Positions 1 to 8,430 of a stretch of 64,000 nt of DNA are shown piece after piece. Within the stretch, counting starts at the first letter, position 1, and each line of letters starts with the position of its first letter. The DNA lies in the NCBI RefSeq assembly GCF_003014615.1, contig NZ_PYGI01000011.1:1-64000 (forward strand). Reading direction: 5' to 3'. Made by a program: the position numbers and the translations under genes. The stretch comes from Marinobacterium halophilum (GTDB taxonomy: Bacteria; Pseudomonadota; Gammaproteobacteria; Pseudomonadales; Balneatricaceae). The notes beneath the pieces were generated by a model that did not search any database, had not been told where the DNA came from, and was given only the letters and a program-made list of their open reading frames with translations.

Positions 1-48
1 GAACAACGCTGCCGTTTGGCAGAACCTGTTGTCTCAAGCGAGGCGCAT

Positions 49-100
49 ATTCTACCGCGTCTCATTTCAATGTCAACCTTTATTTTCGTTTTTTTGTTTC
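49..100 (-). promoter_or_regulatory. Promoter proximal to the left edge (likely rrn P3)
   Basis: Read on the minus strand there is a perfect -35 TTGACA (71-76), a 16-base spacer and a -10 TAGAAT (49-54), followed by a GC-rich discriminator. Directly upstream of the -35 (77-100) is an A-rich tract typical of an UP element. Transcription runs out of the window at base 1. The architecture is that of a stable-RNA promoter; an rRNA operon just outside the window is inferred, not seen. Confidence 0.7.
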
Positions 101-145
101 AGTGTCGAGCACTTCAACAACGAACCGGTGACATCAAGGAGGCAA

Positions 146-175
146 ATTCTACATCAGAAACTTATTCAGTTTCAA
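146..175 (-). promoter_or_regulatory. Second tandem minus-strand promoter
   Basis: Minus-strand -35 TTGAAA (170-175), an 18-base spacer and -10 TAGAAT (146-151). The sequence after the -10 resembles that of the two flanking promoters, so the three look like diverged duplicates. It fires in the same direction, toward base 1. Confidence 0.55.
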
Positions 176-243
176 GCACTTACTTCCTTCTCATTTGAGT
201 CTTCAGTGTTTCGCGAACCCTGTCGTCTCAAGCGAGGAGGCGA

Positions 244-300
244 ATTCTACAGACACCAGCGAGGGAGTCAACGCTTTTCTGTAAAAAAGTTTCAGATACC
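244..300 (-). promoter_or_regulatory. Third, most distal tandem minus-strand promoter
   Basis: Minus-strand -35 TTGACT (266-271), a 16-base spacer and -10 TAGAAT (244-249). An A/T-rich stretch (272-300) upstream of the -35 could be an UP element. Bases 1-300 hold no convincing gene, only these promoters. Confidence 0.65.
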
Positions 301-305
301 GCTAA

Positions 306-341
306 AACGTAAACAGGTACCCTGAGGCACCTGTTTACGTT
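306..341 (-). terminator. Terminator after tatC
   Basis: A perfect 13-bp inverted repeat (306-318 with 329-341) lies 24 bases past the tatC stop. On the minus strand it is followed by TTTT. It ends the hisI-hisE-tat transcript and separates it from the stable-RNA promoters. Confidence 0.8.
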
Positions 342-364
342 CTTCTATATAGGTAATCGCTTAC

Positions 365-1156
365 TCAACTGCGATTGTGTGTTTCTTCATCAATCGCAGC
401 ATCCAGCTCTTCATCATCGCTGTCGACAGGTGGTTTCACCAATACACGGCCCAGCAAGATACCCAACTCAAACAGCAGCCACATTGGTACAGCCAACAGA
501 CTCTGTGAAATGATGTCAGGTGGTGTCAGCAACATACCTACCACAAAGCAACCTACGATAACGTAAGCACGCTTCTCTCTCAGACTCCGAACTGTCACCA
601 CGCCCGACCAGAGCAACAACAGGGTCGCCACTGGTATCTCGAAGACAAGGCCGAACGCGAAAAACAGCTTAAGTACAAAGTTGAGGTAACTGCTGATATC
701 CGTCATCACCGCAATATTTTCAGGCCCGACGCTGGTGAAGAAGCCAAAAATCAGCGGAAATACTACAAAGTACGCAAAAGCGACACCCAAGTAGAACAGA
801 AAGATGCTGGATGCCAGCAAGGGCACAGCAAGGCGCTTTTCATGAGCATACAAGCCTGGCGCAATAAAACTCCACGCTTGATGTAGCAACAACGGCATGG
901 CCAGAAACACCGATGCTACAAGCGTCAATTTGAAGGGCGCAAAGAAAGGAGATGTCACATCGGTTGCGATCATACTGGTGCCTGCCGGCAGCAGTGCGGT
1001 TAACGGAGCCGACACCCAAGTGTACAAATCATTGGCGAAATAAAACAAACCAAGAAAAATCACCAGGACTGTAAGCACCGAGTACAACAAGCGCTGACGC
1101 AGCTCGACCAAGTGCCCTATGAGTGGCTGCTCCTGATCGGAATGTGCAGTATTCAT
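365..1156 (-). CDS. tatC: Sec-independent protein translocase TatC
   Basis: TatC is the polytopic inner-membrane receptor for twin-arginine signal peptides; with TatB it binds folded substrates before TatA forms the pore. The 263-residue product has the family N-terminal motif ([16 protein letters not shown]), about six hydrophobic helices, a conserved F(x)P-type periplasmic loop and the later LTPPD motif. The length is normal. Its ATG overlaps the end of tatB by 4 bases, so the two are translationally coupled. The DUF1513 protein at 54.9 kb is a likely substrate. Identity is secure from motifs and gene order. Confidence 0.97.
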   Translation of the reverse strand: MNTAHSDQEQPLIGHLVELRQRLLYSVLTVLVIFLGLFYFANDLYTWVSAPLTALLPAGTSMIATDVTSPFFAPFKLTLVASVFLAMPLLLHQAWSFIAPGLYAHEKRLAVPLLASSIFLFYLGVAFAYFVVFPLIFGFFTSVGPENIAVMTDISSYLNFVLKLFFAFGLVFEIPVATLLLLWSGVVTVRSLREKRAYVIVGCFVVGMLLTPPDIISQSLLAVPMWLLFELGILLGRVLVKPPVDSDDEELDAAIDEETHNRS

Positions 1157-1521
1157 TCATCACCCTTGCGATTACGCCCACTCTCGGCTTCTTGCTGGAT
1201 CTCGGTGCCGTCATGTTCGGCCTTATCTATCGCAACATCAGATGATTCAGTAGACGCAGCGTCCGGAAATGGCTGATGAAATGGCTGACGCATCTCTTCC
1301 AGCTCACGCTCCAGCTGCTCTTTCTGAATTGCTGTCGTACGCTTGAGTTCATCCACCCTCAATTCTTCACGAATTTCGGACTGGATTGAGGTCAACGAGC
1401 GGCGCATACGCCCCAGCCACAAACCACAGGTGCGCGCAGCCACAGGCAGTCGCTCAGGGCCAAGCACCAACAGCGCGACCACACCCACCACCAGCAACTC
1501 AAAGAAGCCAATATCAAACAT
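1153..1521 (-). CDS. tatB: Sec-independent protein translocase TatB
   Basis: TatB is a single-span inner-membrane protein that docks on TatC in the substrate-binding complex. The 122-residue product begins [21 protein letters not shown], with the TatB-typical Glu in the membrane helix, then the LGPERLP hinge and a long charged amphipathic and coiled region. The tail (about residues 80-122) is rich in Glu and Asp and probably unstructured. It lies between tatA (11-base gap) and tatC (4-base overlap), which separates it from TatA paralogues. Confidence 0.95.
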   Translation of the reverse strand: MFDIGFFELLVVGVVALLVLGPERLPVAARTCGLWLGRMRRSLTSIQSEIREELRVDELKRTTAIQKEQLERELEEMRQPFHQPFPDAASTESSDVAIDKAEHDGTEIQQEAESGRNRKGDE

Positions 1522-1532
1522 AAGGGTTCAGC

Positions 1533-1796
1533 TTACTTCGGTGTTTTACTGTCGGACTGGTTACGCGTTTCTTCGCCATCCTTGAACTGCGCATCGCCCT
1601 GCTCAGACGACAGCTTCTTATGCGGGTCAGCGTCAGCAGGCTTCTGCTCTGCATCATCGTCATTGACCGCTTTTTTGAAGCTTTTCAGAGCACCGCCCAA
1701 ATCACCACCGATATTGCGCAGTTTTTTGGTTCCGAACAGCAAAATGATAATCACCAGAACAATTACCAACTGCCAGATACTAATTCCACCAAGCAT
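1533..1796 (-). CDS. tatA: Sec-independent protein translocase TatA
   Basis: TatA is the pore-forming subunit of the Tat pathway. The 87-residue product has an N-terminal membrane helix ([16 protein letters not shown]), the [10 protein letters not shown] hinge and an amphipathic helix with [10 protein letters not shown], then an acidic tail. It is first of the tatABC set. A good promoter lies in the 98-base gap behind it, so the tat genes may be transcribed both with hisIE and on their own. Confidence 0.96.
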   Translation of the reverse strand: MLGGISIWQLVIVLVIIILLFGTKKLRNIGGDLGGALKSFKKAVNDDDAEQKPADADPHKKLSSEQGDAQFKDGEETRNQSDSKTPK

Positions 1797-1835
1797 GCAG
1801 CCTCCTGCGAATACGTCTTGCGACGCTCAATTGAG

Positions 1836-1865
1836 ATAATAGGTTGGACACGTGCGACATGTCAT
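1836..1865 (-). promoter_or_regulatory. Candidate tatA promoter
   Basis: Minus-strand -35 ATGACA (1860-1865, 5 of 6 consensus), an 18-base spacer and -10 TATTAT (1836-1841), 40 bases before the tatA start in the hisE-tatA gap. Predicted by eye only. Confidence 0.5.
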
Positions 1866-1894
1866 TGAACGACTCTACTTCTGACATGTTGCAA

Positions 1895-2224
1895 TCAAGT
1901 ACTGCGCGACGCCTTTTCCTCAAGACCGGACAGATCGAACCGGCGCGCCAGTTCAGCCAGTACCGCTTCATGGCTTTCACCCAGATGAGACAGCATGACC
2001 AGGGAATGAAACCACAAGTCTGCTGTTTCATATATCAGGTCGGTATGATCACCACTAACCTCGGCATCTTTTGCCGCCAATAGTGTTTCGACACTTTCCT
2101 CACCTACTTTTTCCAGAATCTTGTTCAGACCCTTGGCATGCAGAGAGGCAACATAAGAGCTTTCTGGGTCAGCATGTTTACGCGCTTCAAGCACTTCATG
2201 CAGACGGGCAAGAACATCGGTCAT
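1895..2224 (-). CDS. hisE: Phosphoribosyl-ATP pyrophosphatase HisE
   Basis: HisE hydrolyses phosphoribosyl-ATP to phosphoribosyl-AMP and pyrophosphate, the second step of histidine synthesis. The 109-residue protein has the all-alpha MazG-like layout with [11 protein letters not shown], the metal-binding KVGEESVE helix and [10 protein letters not shown]. It is separate from HisI, as I recall for Pseudomonas, unlike the fused HisIE of enteric bacteria. The gap to hisI is 3 bases, so they share a transcript. Confidence 0.95.
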   Translation of the reverse strand: MTDVLARLHEVLEARKHADPESSYVASLHAKGLNKILEKVGEESVETLLAAKDAEVSGDHTDLIYETADLWFHSLVMLSHLGESHEAVLAELARRFDLSGLEEKASRST

Positions 2225-2227
2225 GGC

Positions 2228-2626
2228 TTAAGCCTTTTTCGTATATATCTCATCGGGATCACGGCGCACATCATCAACGGTCTCCCATTCGGAGCCGTTA
2301 CGCAGCACACGATAGAAGCAGCTCTCACGTCCAGTATGGCAGGCAATCGCACCCAACTGTTCAACACTGAGCAGAATGACATCCGCATCACAGTCCAGGC
2401 GCAATTCATGCAATTTCTGCACGTGTCCAGACTCTTCACCTTTACGCCACAGGCGATTGCGGGAGCGCGACCAGTAGATCGCCCGCTCTTCTTCCACCGT
2501 CAGGCGCAGAGCCTCTGCATTCATCCAGGCCACCATGAGGACTCGACCTGTCTGATGATCCTGCGCAATTGCCGGCACCAATCCCTTGTCATCCCACTTG
2601 ATCTGATCCAGCCACTCTACTGACAT
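2228..2626 (-). CDS. hisI: Phosphoribosyl-AMP cyclohydrolase HisI
   Basis: HisI opens the adenine ring of phosphoribosyl-AMP, the third step of histidine synthesis, and needs zinc and magnesium. The frame can extend upstream to 2728, but the family N-terminus begins at [19 protein letters not shown], so I place the start at 2626 (132 residues). Visible motifs are [26 protein letters not shown], and the metal ligands in DCDAD and the later [11 protein letters not shown]. Confidence 0.95.
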   Translation of the reverse strand: MSVEWLDQIKWDDKGLVPAIAQDHQTGRVLMVAWMNAEALRLTVEEERAIYWSRSRNRLWRKGEESGHVQKLHELRLDCDADVILLSVEQLGAIACHTGRESCFYRVLRNGSEWETVDDVRRDPDEIYTKKA

Positions 2627-2690
2627 GCCTACCCCATTCTCGGTTACTGACTGTCGCGAAGCATAACCGATCCATGATGCCTCGACCAGT

Positions 2691-4331
2691 TCAGGCCCGC
2701 CAAAGCAACAGCCACCCCAATGACGCACTCGCGTACGCGTACCACGGCCACTGCTGCGCTGCTGCCTTCAATTCTGGTTGCGTCATGAACACCGCCCCTA
2801 ACAACAATGAGCCACCCAACAATAACAATCGGCGCTGGTGCTGCTGGCGCCGCAGCTGTTCACTCAATAATGCTTGCTGAGCACGGGCATCAGACTCGGA
2901 ATGCAGCTTCAACTGCTCCAGACTGTCGTACATCATCTGCGGCAAGTGCGGCAATTTTTCCAGCCACTCAGGAGCCTGGGCCTGCATATTACGGTAGACC
3001 GCCTTGATACCCATACGTTCCTGCATCCAGTTTTCCAGGAACGGCTTGGCCGTTTGCCAGAGATCCAGATCAGGGTAAAGTTGACGACCAAGCCCCTCAA
3101 TATTGAGCAGCGTCTTCTGCAGCAAGACCAATTGCGGTTGCACTTCCATATTGAAACGTCGTGCGGTCTGAAACAGCCCCAAGAGCACCATACCGAAAGA
3201 AATATCTTTCAACGGCTTTTCAAAGATCGGCTCACAAACACTGCGAATTGCCGTTTCAAAGGCATGCACATTCGTGTCGCGTGGTACCCAGCCGGAATCA
3301 ATATGCAACTGTGCAACCTGACGGTAATCGCGCTTGAAAAACGCCAGAATATTACGCGCCAGATAGCTCTGGTCCTCCGCATTCAGCGAACCGATGATGC
3401 CGAAATCGACCGCGATATATTGCGGATCAGAGGGGTTATTGCGGGAAACAAAGATATTGCCGGGATGCATATCCGCGTGAAAGAAACTGTCACGGAATAC
3501 CTGAGTGAAGAAGATTTCGACCCCACGCTCGGCAAGGGCCTTCATATCGGTTCCTTGTGCCTTGAGCTGGGCTACATCCGCCACTGGAATGCCATGAATA
3601 CGTTCCATGACCAGCACCTGCTGGCGCGTATAATCCCAGAATATTTCCGGTACATAAAGCACCGGAGACTGGTCAAAGTTACGGCGCAGCTGTGAGCCAT
3701 TGGCCGCTTCCTTGCGCAGATCCAACTCATCGAAAATGGTCTGCTCATATTCGGCTACCACTTCAACAGGCCTGAGACGTCTTCCTTCCGCCCACAGTCC
3801 TTGCACCAAACGCGCAAGCAAATATAGCAGTGCTACATCCTGGCGGATGATTCTACCAATACCGGGGCGAATAACCTTGACCACAACCGAACGCCCATTG
3901 TGCAAGGTCGCGGCATGTACCTGGGCCACGGATGCTGACGCCATCGGCTCAACTTCGAACTGGGCAAAAACCTGTTCGACCGGCTGTTTCAACTCTCGCT
4001 CAATGATTTTCTGCGCACGTTCGCCGGAAAATGGCGGTACACGGTCCTGCAGCTTGGCCAACTCTTCTGCCAGATCGTCCGGCAGCAGGTCTCGCCGTGT
4101 CGACAGCATCTGACCAAACTTGATGAAAACCGGGCCGAGAGCCTCAAGCGCCAAACGCAAGCGTTCGGCCTGGGAGCGTCGCGCAGGCAGGATGTAACGC
4201 CAGGGCAACAACCAGAACAGTGCCCGGATATACCAGGGCAACATCGGCTGGTTAAAGAATGTATCGAGTCGATAGTACGCGAAGATCCACGCGATCTTCA
4301 GCGAGCGCATTATGGTCCGCACAGCCAGCAA
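2691..4331 (-). CDS. ubiB: Ubiquinone biosynthesis kinase-like protein UbiB
   Basis: UbiB is an atypical ABC1/ADCK-family ATPase needed for ubiquinone synthesis at the inner membrane. The 546-residue product has the KxGQ motif ([16 protein letters not shown]), an Ala-rich nucleotide loop (ASASVAQVH), a kinase-like Lys (VVVKVIRPG), [10 protein letters not shown] and AVDFGIIG, then two C-terminal hydrophobic helices. The start is probably TTG at 4331: an AGGA sits upstream and the N-terminus LAVRTIMR aligns with the Pseudomonas protein as I recall it. The alternative is ATG at 4310. It starts 30 bases after the dgcP stop and may share that transcript. Confidence 0.94.
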   Translation of the reverse strand: MLAVRTIMRSLKIAWIFAYYRLDTFFNQPMLPWYIRALFWLLPWRYILPARRSQAERLRLALEALGPVFIKFGQMLSTRRDLLPDDLAEELAKLQDRVPPFSGERAQKIIERELKQPVEQVFAQFEVEPMASASVAQVHAATLHNGRSVVVKVIRPGIGRIIRQDVALLYLLARLVQGLWAEGRRLRPVEVVAEYEQTIFDELDLRKEAANGSQLRRNFDQSPVLYVPEIFWDYTRQQVLVMERIHGIPVADVAQLKAQGTDMKALAERGVEIFFTQVFRDSFFHADMHPGNIFVSRNNPSDPQYIAVDFGIIGSLNAEDQSYLARNILAFFKRDYRQVAQLHIDSGWVPRDTNVHAFETAIRSVCEPIFEKPLKDISFGMVLLGLFQTARRFNMEVQPQLVLLQKTLLNIEGLGRQLYPDLDLWQTAKPFLENWMQERMGIKAVYRNMQAQAPEWLEKLPHLPQMMYDSLEQLKLHSESDARAQQALLSEQLRRQQHQRRLLLLGGSLLLGAVFMTQPELKAAAQQWPWYAYASASLGWLLLWRA

Positions 4332-4361
4332 GATCCTGTCCTGTTCAAGAAGCGGACTATT

Positions 4362-5927
4362 CTAGCCTGTTACTGCACGCTGTGTCTGGTTTCGGCCCTG
4401 CTCTTTGGCACGATACAGCGCTTTGTCAGCACGGGTAAACAAGGATTCCATATCGTCCCCTGCCTGCACCTCGGCGACCCCGAATGAAAGGGTTACGTCC
4501 ACGCGCTCACCCTTGAAGTTGAACGGACTGTCCTGGATAGCCAGGCGCAGCTTTTCCGTAGCCTGCCATGCCTCTTCGGCTTTGGTCGACGGGAACAGAA
4601 TGACGAACTCCTCACCACCAAAGCGGGCAATGAAGTCGCTGCTGCGCAAATTGTGACGCAGCACCTTGGCGGCCAACCGCAACACCCGGTCACCGGCCAA
4701 GTGACCCAACTGATCATTGATACGCTTGAAGAAGTCGATATCACCCACGGCCAGGGAATAATGGGTTTTATAGCGCTCCCAACGATCCATCTCGGCTTTA
4801 AGATGCTGCTCGTAGTCGATACGGTTCGGCAAACCCGTTAATGGATCCGTTCGCGCTCGCAACTGCTCTTCTTGCATGCGCGCGCGTGCCTTGCTCGTTT
4901 CCAACTCCATCTGGTCGACTTTTTTCAGCAGGTCGTCATAGCGCTGGCCCAGACGATTTTCGCGCTCCTGCTCATGCAGCTTGAAGTGCTCCATGCTGCG
5001 CATGATAGACGCAAGTTGCCGCGTGACGTTCTGCTTAAGCTGGCCCAGATCTTCCGAATCCTTGACCGTACGATGAATGTTACGTACATCACGGCGTACC
5101 ACATCATCCAGTGTGCGGTGCGCTGCACGCGCTTCCTCTTCATCACAGCGACTCTCTTCGAGGAACTGTTGTACATAGGCCAACTGGGAGTTCAGTGTCA
5201 TCAGGTAATTTTCAAAATCTTCCTGGCTATTGCCACCCACCAACCGGATAAGATCAGTCAACGTTGCAATAATGTCCGGCAGCTGTTTTAACTGCAGCCC
5301 TTGCTCCAGGCTAAGTACCAAATTACGCGCGCGTTCAACCCCCTCGGCAGGCACCTGGAGCACCTCCAGCAGACGCATCAGCCGACGGGCAATCTCTGCC
5401 TGCAACAACTCCAGATCCTGGTCGGCATCGGTGTTGAGTTCAAATTCACTGTCCGCAATGCCTGATGCTCTGGCCCCCAACATACTGTGCTGTAAGTCGA
5501 CCAGCTCGCCTATCAGAGCGACAAGCGAGTGCAGCTGTTCAGCTGCCGCCGGTGCCCGTACCTCAACATCGGTAATCACCGCTTCAATTGCAGGTACCCG
5601 GTTCAGCTGCCGCAGCTGCTGGCCCCAGCGCTGCAACACCCGCACCAAATTCTCGCGCTCACGATACCGGTCTTGATCATACTGCCCCAAGCTGGTTTTC
5701 ACCTGACGGACCAACACGGGAACTCGGATATTATCCTGTGCCTGCAGCGCGGCATTCAGCGCATCCAGCTCGGCATCAAGATCGGGTACGCTTCCCTGCA
5801 ATCCCATGCTCAGGTGACTGACCAGCGAGTTCAACTGTTCACGCAGACGACTATCCGCATGTCGCTGTTGATCAACTTCGAGTGTCAGGTCAGTATATTT
5901 TCGCTTCCAGATGGCCTGGTCGGACAC
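4362..5927 (-). CDS. dgcP: Diguanylate cyclase, DgcP-like
   Basis: A 521-residue soluble protein. The first 330 residues are mostly helical and Gln/Leu/Glu-rich with coiled-coil character. The GGDEF domain follows, with the active-site GGEEF near residue 437 and an RxxD inhibitory site (RSSD) five residues before it. Both features predict active, product-inhibited c-di-GMP synthesis. There is no membrane span. In P. aeruginosa the dgcP gene also lies beside dsbA, and DgcP is reported to act at the cell pole with FimV, hence the name. The likely start is GTG at 5927, with GAGG upstream. Confidence 0.85.
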   Translation of the reverse strand: MSDQAIWKRKYTDLTLEVDQQRHADSRLREQLNSLVSHLSMGLQGSVPDLDAELDALNAALQAQDNIRVPVLVRQVKTSLGQYDQDRYRERENLVRVLQRWGQQLRQLNRVPAIEAVITDVEVRAPAAAEQLHSLVALIGELVDLQHSMLGARASGIADSEFELNTDADQDLELLQAEIARRLMRLLEVLQVPAEGVERARNLVLSLEQGLQLKQLPDIIATLTDLIRLVGGNSQEDFENYLMTLNSQLAYVQQFLEESRCDEEEARAAHRTLDDVVRRDVRNIHRTVKDSEDLGQLKQNVTRQLASIMRSMEHFKLHEQERENRLGQRYDDLLKKVDQMELETSKARARMQEEQLRARTDPLTGLPNRIDYEQHLKAEMDRWERYKTHYSLAVGDIDFFKRINDQLGHLAGDRVLRLAAKVLRHNLRSSDFIARFGGEEFVILFPSTKAEEAWQATEKLRLAIQDSPFNFKGERVDVTLSFGVAEVQAGDDMESLFTRADKALYRAKEQGRNQTQRAVTG

Positions 5928-6002
5928 GCGTTACCTCGTAACGAAATATGCTTAGAGATGTTAAGAATTATAGAATATGCGCTTGCACGCTGAATAGAAA
6001 CG

Positions 6003-6030
6003 AAAAACCGCCCTGAACAGGCGGTTTCTT
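6003..6030 (-). terminator. Terminator after dsbA
   Basis: An 8-bp stem (6005-6012 with 6020-6027), a 7-base loop and a T-run on the minus strand, 24 bases past the dsbA stop. A TATAAT (5967-5972, minus strand) follows it and may be the -10 of the dgcP promoter. Confidence 0.85.
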
Positions 6031-6053
6031 ATACTGGGTCAAGCAAACGCCCT

Positions 6054-6677
6054 TCAGTTGGCTGCGCGTTCCTGCTCAACCAGATAGTTGACGACCTCAA
6101 GCATCTGCTGATGACCACCGGCAGACTGGGCCGTCACCCGGTACTTGCCATTCACAACCATGGCCGGCACTCCCGTGATCTCGTAACCACGCAATTTGGA
6201 GTCACCTTGCTTGAGTTTCATGTTGACCGCAAAAGAATCATACAGGCTGGTGAATTTTTCCGGTTCAATACCTAGCGGAGCGTAAAAGTCCGCCAACGCC
6301 TTGGGACCGGTAAAACGCTTGCGCTGCAAATGAATGGCATCAAACATCGGCTGGTGAGATGCATCAACCGTATCAGTTAACTCGGCAACATAATAGGCAC
6401 GAGCCAATGGCTCCCAGCTCCGCCCGAAAACAACCGGCAAACCAACGAACTCAACATCATCTGCCTGCTGCTTACGCCACTTGGCCAACAACGGCTCGAA
6501 CGTATTACAGTGTGGGCACAAATAGCCGAACACCTCGGTCACTTCAATGGTGTCGGTAGACGCCGTTTTGACCGGAAACGGCAGTTCAAAGTAGTGGACA
6601 CCGGCACGGTATTCCGCTGCCCATGTCCATGTTGCCATCAACGATAACGTCACCATCATCAGCACTTTTTTCAACAT
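6054..6677 (-). CDS. dsbA: Thiol:disulfide interchange protein DsbA
   Basis: DsbA introduces disulfide bonds into exported proteins in the periplasm and is reoxidised by DsbB. I place the start at 6677 (MLKKVLMMV..., 207 residues), behind an AGGA; the upstream frame reads through the promoter region. A signal peptide ends near TWTWAAEYRAG. The active site is CPHC near residue 53 (GYLCPHCNTFEP), and the cis-Pro loop is TGVPAMVVNGKY. It lies downstream of the cytochrome c4 gene on the same strand, but the c4 terminator suggests its own promoter. Confidence 0.96.
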   Translation of the reverse strand: MLKKVLMMVTLSLMATWTWAAEYRAGVHYFELPFPVKTASTDTIEVTEVFGYLCPHCNTFEPLLAKWRKQQADDVEFVGLPVVFGRSWEPLARAYYVAELTDTVDASHQPMFDAIHLQRKRFTGPKALADFYAPLGIEPEKFTSLYDSFAVNMKLKQGDSKLRGYEITGVPAMVVNGKYRVTAQSAGGHQQMLEVVNYLVEQERAAN

Positions 6678-6764
6678 ATGTCTTTTCCTGCTTATTGTGT
6701 TCAAACGTTCCGGATAGACCACTGCCTCTGTAGTTTAGTTCAGCGGCGCACCTTGTCACACAGA

Positions 6765-6789
6765 CAAAAAAGGCAGCCGAAGCTGCCTT
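6765..6789 (-). terminator. Terminator after cytochrome c4 gene
   Basis: A 6-bp GC stem with a TTCG tetraloop (6772-6777 with 6782-6787), then six T on the minus strand. Textbook Rho-independent form. Confidence 0.92.
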
Positions 6790-6815
6790 GATCACACTGC
6801 CGTCATACCCGGCAA

Positions 6816-7418
6816 TTAGTGCAGACCCTGCACGTACTGAGACACTGCCTGCATTTCAGCAGCACTCAGCTTGGATGCGATATCACGCATCATCTGCGCC
6901 GGATCGTTGTTGCGCTCACCCTTACTGAACTTGTTCAGTGTCGATGCGACATACTGCGCGTGCTGGCCGCTTAAAGACGGGTAGGCCGCACTGCCGATGC
7001 CTTTGCCGTTGGGGCCATGGCATGCGGTACATGCGGCAACACCTTTCTCGGCAACACCTGCACGGTAGATCGTCTGGCCCAGTTCAACCTGATCAGCTGC
7101 GGCCTGACCCAGCTGCACTTTTTTGCTGGCATAGTAGGCTGAGATGTCGGCCAGATCTTGGTCGTTCAGGTTGGTCAGCATCCCCGTCATTTCCGGTACC
7201 ATGCGGGCACCGCTCTTGATATCATTCAGCTGTTTCAGCAGGTATTTTTCACCCTGTCCAGCCAGCTTCGGGAAGTTACCGACAACACTGTTGCCATCTG
7301 CGCTGTGGCAGGCTGCACAAACGGCAGTCTTGGTCTGGCCTGCAGCCGCATCACCTGCCGCATGTGCGACGCCGGTGAGGCCGATGCTTACCAGTAAGCT
7401 GATCAGTAGTTTGTTCAT
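6816..7418 (-). CDS. Di-haem cytochrome c4
   Basis: Cytochrome c4 is a periplasmic or membrane-attached di-haem carrier passing electrons from the bc1 complex to terminal oxidases. The 200-residue product has a signal peptide ending GVAHAAG and two tandem class I domains, each with CxxCH (CAACH about residue 33, CTACH about residue 131) and a distal Met ligand (for example VPEMTGML). Size and duplicated layout fit the family. It is next to dsbA as in Pseudomonas. Confidence 0.93.
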   Translation of the reverse strand: MNKLLISLLVSIGLTGVAHAAGDAAAGQTKTAVCAACHSADGNSVVGNFPKLAGQGEKYLLKQLNDIKSGARMVPEMTGMLTNLNDQDLADISAYYASKKVQLGQAAADQVELGQTIYRAGVAEKGVAACTACHGPNGKGIGSAAYPSLSGQHAQYVASTLNKFSKGERNNDPAQMMRDIASKLSAAEMQAVSQYVQGLH

Positions 7419-7617
7419 TGACTAACCCAGACTCTTGCTTGACGAAATGTGTGTATATTCTCGTTGTTTTATCGCAAAACGACGAAAACAGCCAATTTCC
7501 ACTATTACCCTGACTGGAGACAGACTCTGTTCGCGGGTAAAATTGGTGCCATTATAAACTAATATCCCCACAAACTGGAACGGATATGTTCAGTTTGTCA
7601 CCACTGAGTCCCACATC

Positions 7618-8262
7618 ATGACCACGTCCGACCCTGTCATCCATTACAACCTTACCCGCTTCGAGATCAGTGCCTCAAAGCTGAATCAGTGCCCGCCGGA
7701 TCAGGGTGCCGAAGTTGCATTTGCCGGACGCTCCAACGCGGGCAAGTCCAGCGCCATCAACTCACTGACCCAACAGACAGGCCTGGCACGCACCTCCAAA
7801 ACCCCCGGCCGTACCCAGTTGATCAATTTTTTCAGCCTGAACGTCGAAGGCTTACGACTGGTCGACCTGCCCGGCTACGGCTACGCCAAAGTGCCGATTG
7901 CCATGAAGTTGCACTGGCAACGCCACCTGGATGCCTACCTGCAGCACCGCGAATGTCTGCGCGGCGTCGTGCTGGTCATGGATATTCGTCACCCGATGAA
8001 AGAGTTCGACGAAATGATGGTGCACTGGTGTGAAGCGACAGGTATTCCACTGCATGTCCTGCTGACCAAGGCCGACAAACTCAAGCGCGGTCCGGCGCAA
8101 AGTACGCTGTTGCAATTGAAAAAGGCGTTGAAGGCTCGACTCGGCGACAATGTCAGTGTGCAGACATTCTCCGCCCTGAAAGGTACCGGTGTTGATCAAC
8201 TGCGCGTGCGCATCAACAACTGGATGCTGGGCTCACCGGCCGAAGACGACGGCGACGCCTGA
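7618..8262 (+). CDS. engB: Ribosome biogenesis GTP-binding protein EngB/YsxC
   Basis: EngB is an essential GTPase for assembly of the large ribosomal subunit. The 214-residue protein has G1 GRSNAGKSS, the switch Thr in KTPGRTQ, G3 [10 protein letters not shown]4 TKADK and a G5-like SALKGTG. It is convergent with polA, the arrangement known in E. coli (polA-spf-yihA). About 195 bases with no gene precede it. Confidence 0.96.
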   Translation: MTTSDPVIHYNLTRFEISASKLNQCPPDQGAEVAFAGRSNAGKSSAINSLTQQTGLARTSKTPGRTQLINFFSLNVEGLRLVDLPGYGYAKVPIAMKLHWQRHLDAYLQHRECLRGVVLVMDIRHPMKEFDEMMVHWCEATGIPLHVLLTKADKLKRGPAQSTLLQLKKALKARLGDNVSVQTFSALKGTGVDQLRVRINNWMLGSPAEDDGDA

Positions 8263-8270
8263 TTCGGATA

Positions 8271-8310
8271 AGAAAACCCCGGCAGGTAGAAGGGGAAACC
8301 ACCGCCGGGG
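8271..8310 (-). terminator. Terminator of the small RNA / polA
   Basis: GC-only 7-bp stem (8277-8283 with 8304-8310) with two more G-C pairs inside, a large C/T-rich loop, then TTTTCTT on the minus strand. Confidence 0.8.
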
Positions 8311-8380
8311 CAAATATGTCATGACAGGTGAGCCACGTGTCCACGCTGGCACAGACAATGGATTTTTCTTACGTGGCTCT
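8271..8380 (-). ncRNA. Candidate Spot 42/ErsA-like small RNA
   Basis: The engB-polA gap is where enteric bacteria keep Spot 42 (spf) and, as I recall, pseudomonads keep ErsA, on the polA strand. Here the minus strand shows a 9-bp stem (8371-8379 with 8330-8338) at the presumed 5' end, a TGTCATGACA palindrome, and a strong terminator (8304-8310 with 8277-8283, extended by GG/CC) followed by TTTTCTT. The terminator loop is C/T-rich (TTTCCCCTTCT) and unpaired, a plausible seed for Shine-Dalgarno sequences. The 5' end is a guess. It could instead be only a polA terminator with an extra hairpin. Confidence 0.6.
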
Positions 8381-8430
8381 TAAACTGTGACCGGCTTGAA
8401 AGCTAAAGTTCAGTGCTGATCAAAAAAAGA

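Noticed and set aside
16-325. Two overlapping open frames (60 and 98 codons) at the left edge
   Set aside because: They read through the three minus-strand promoters, have no ribosome binding site and no recognisable protein character.
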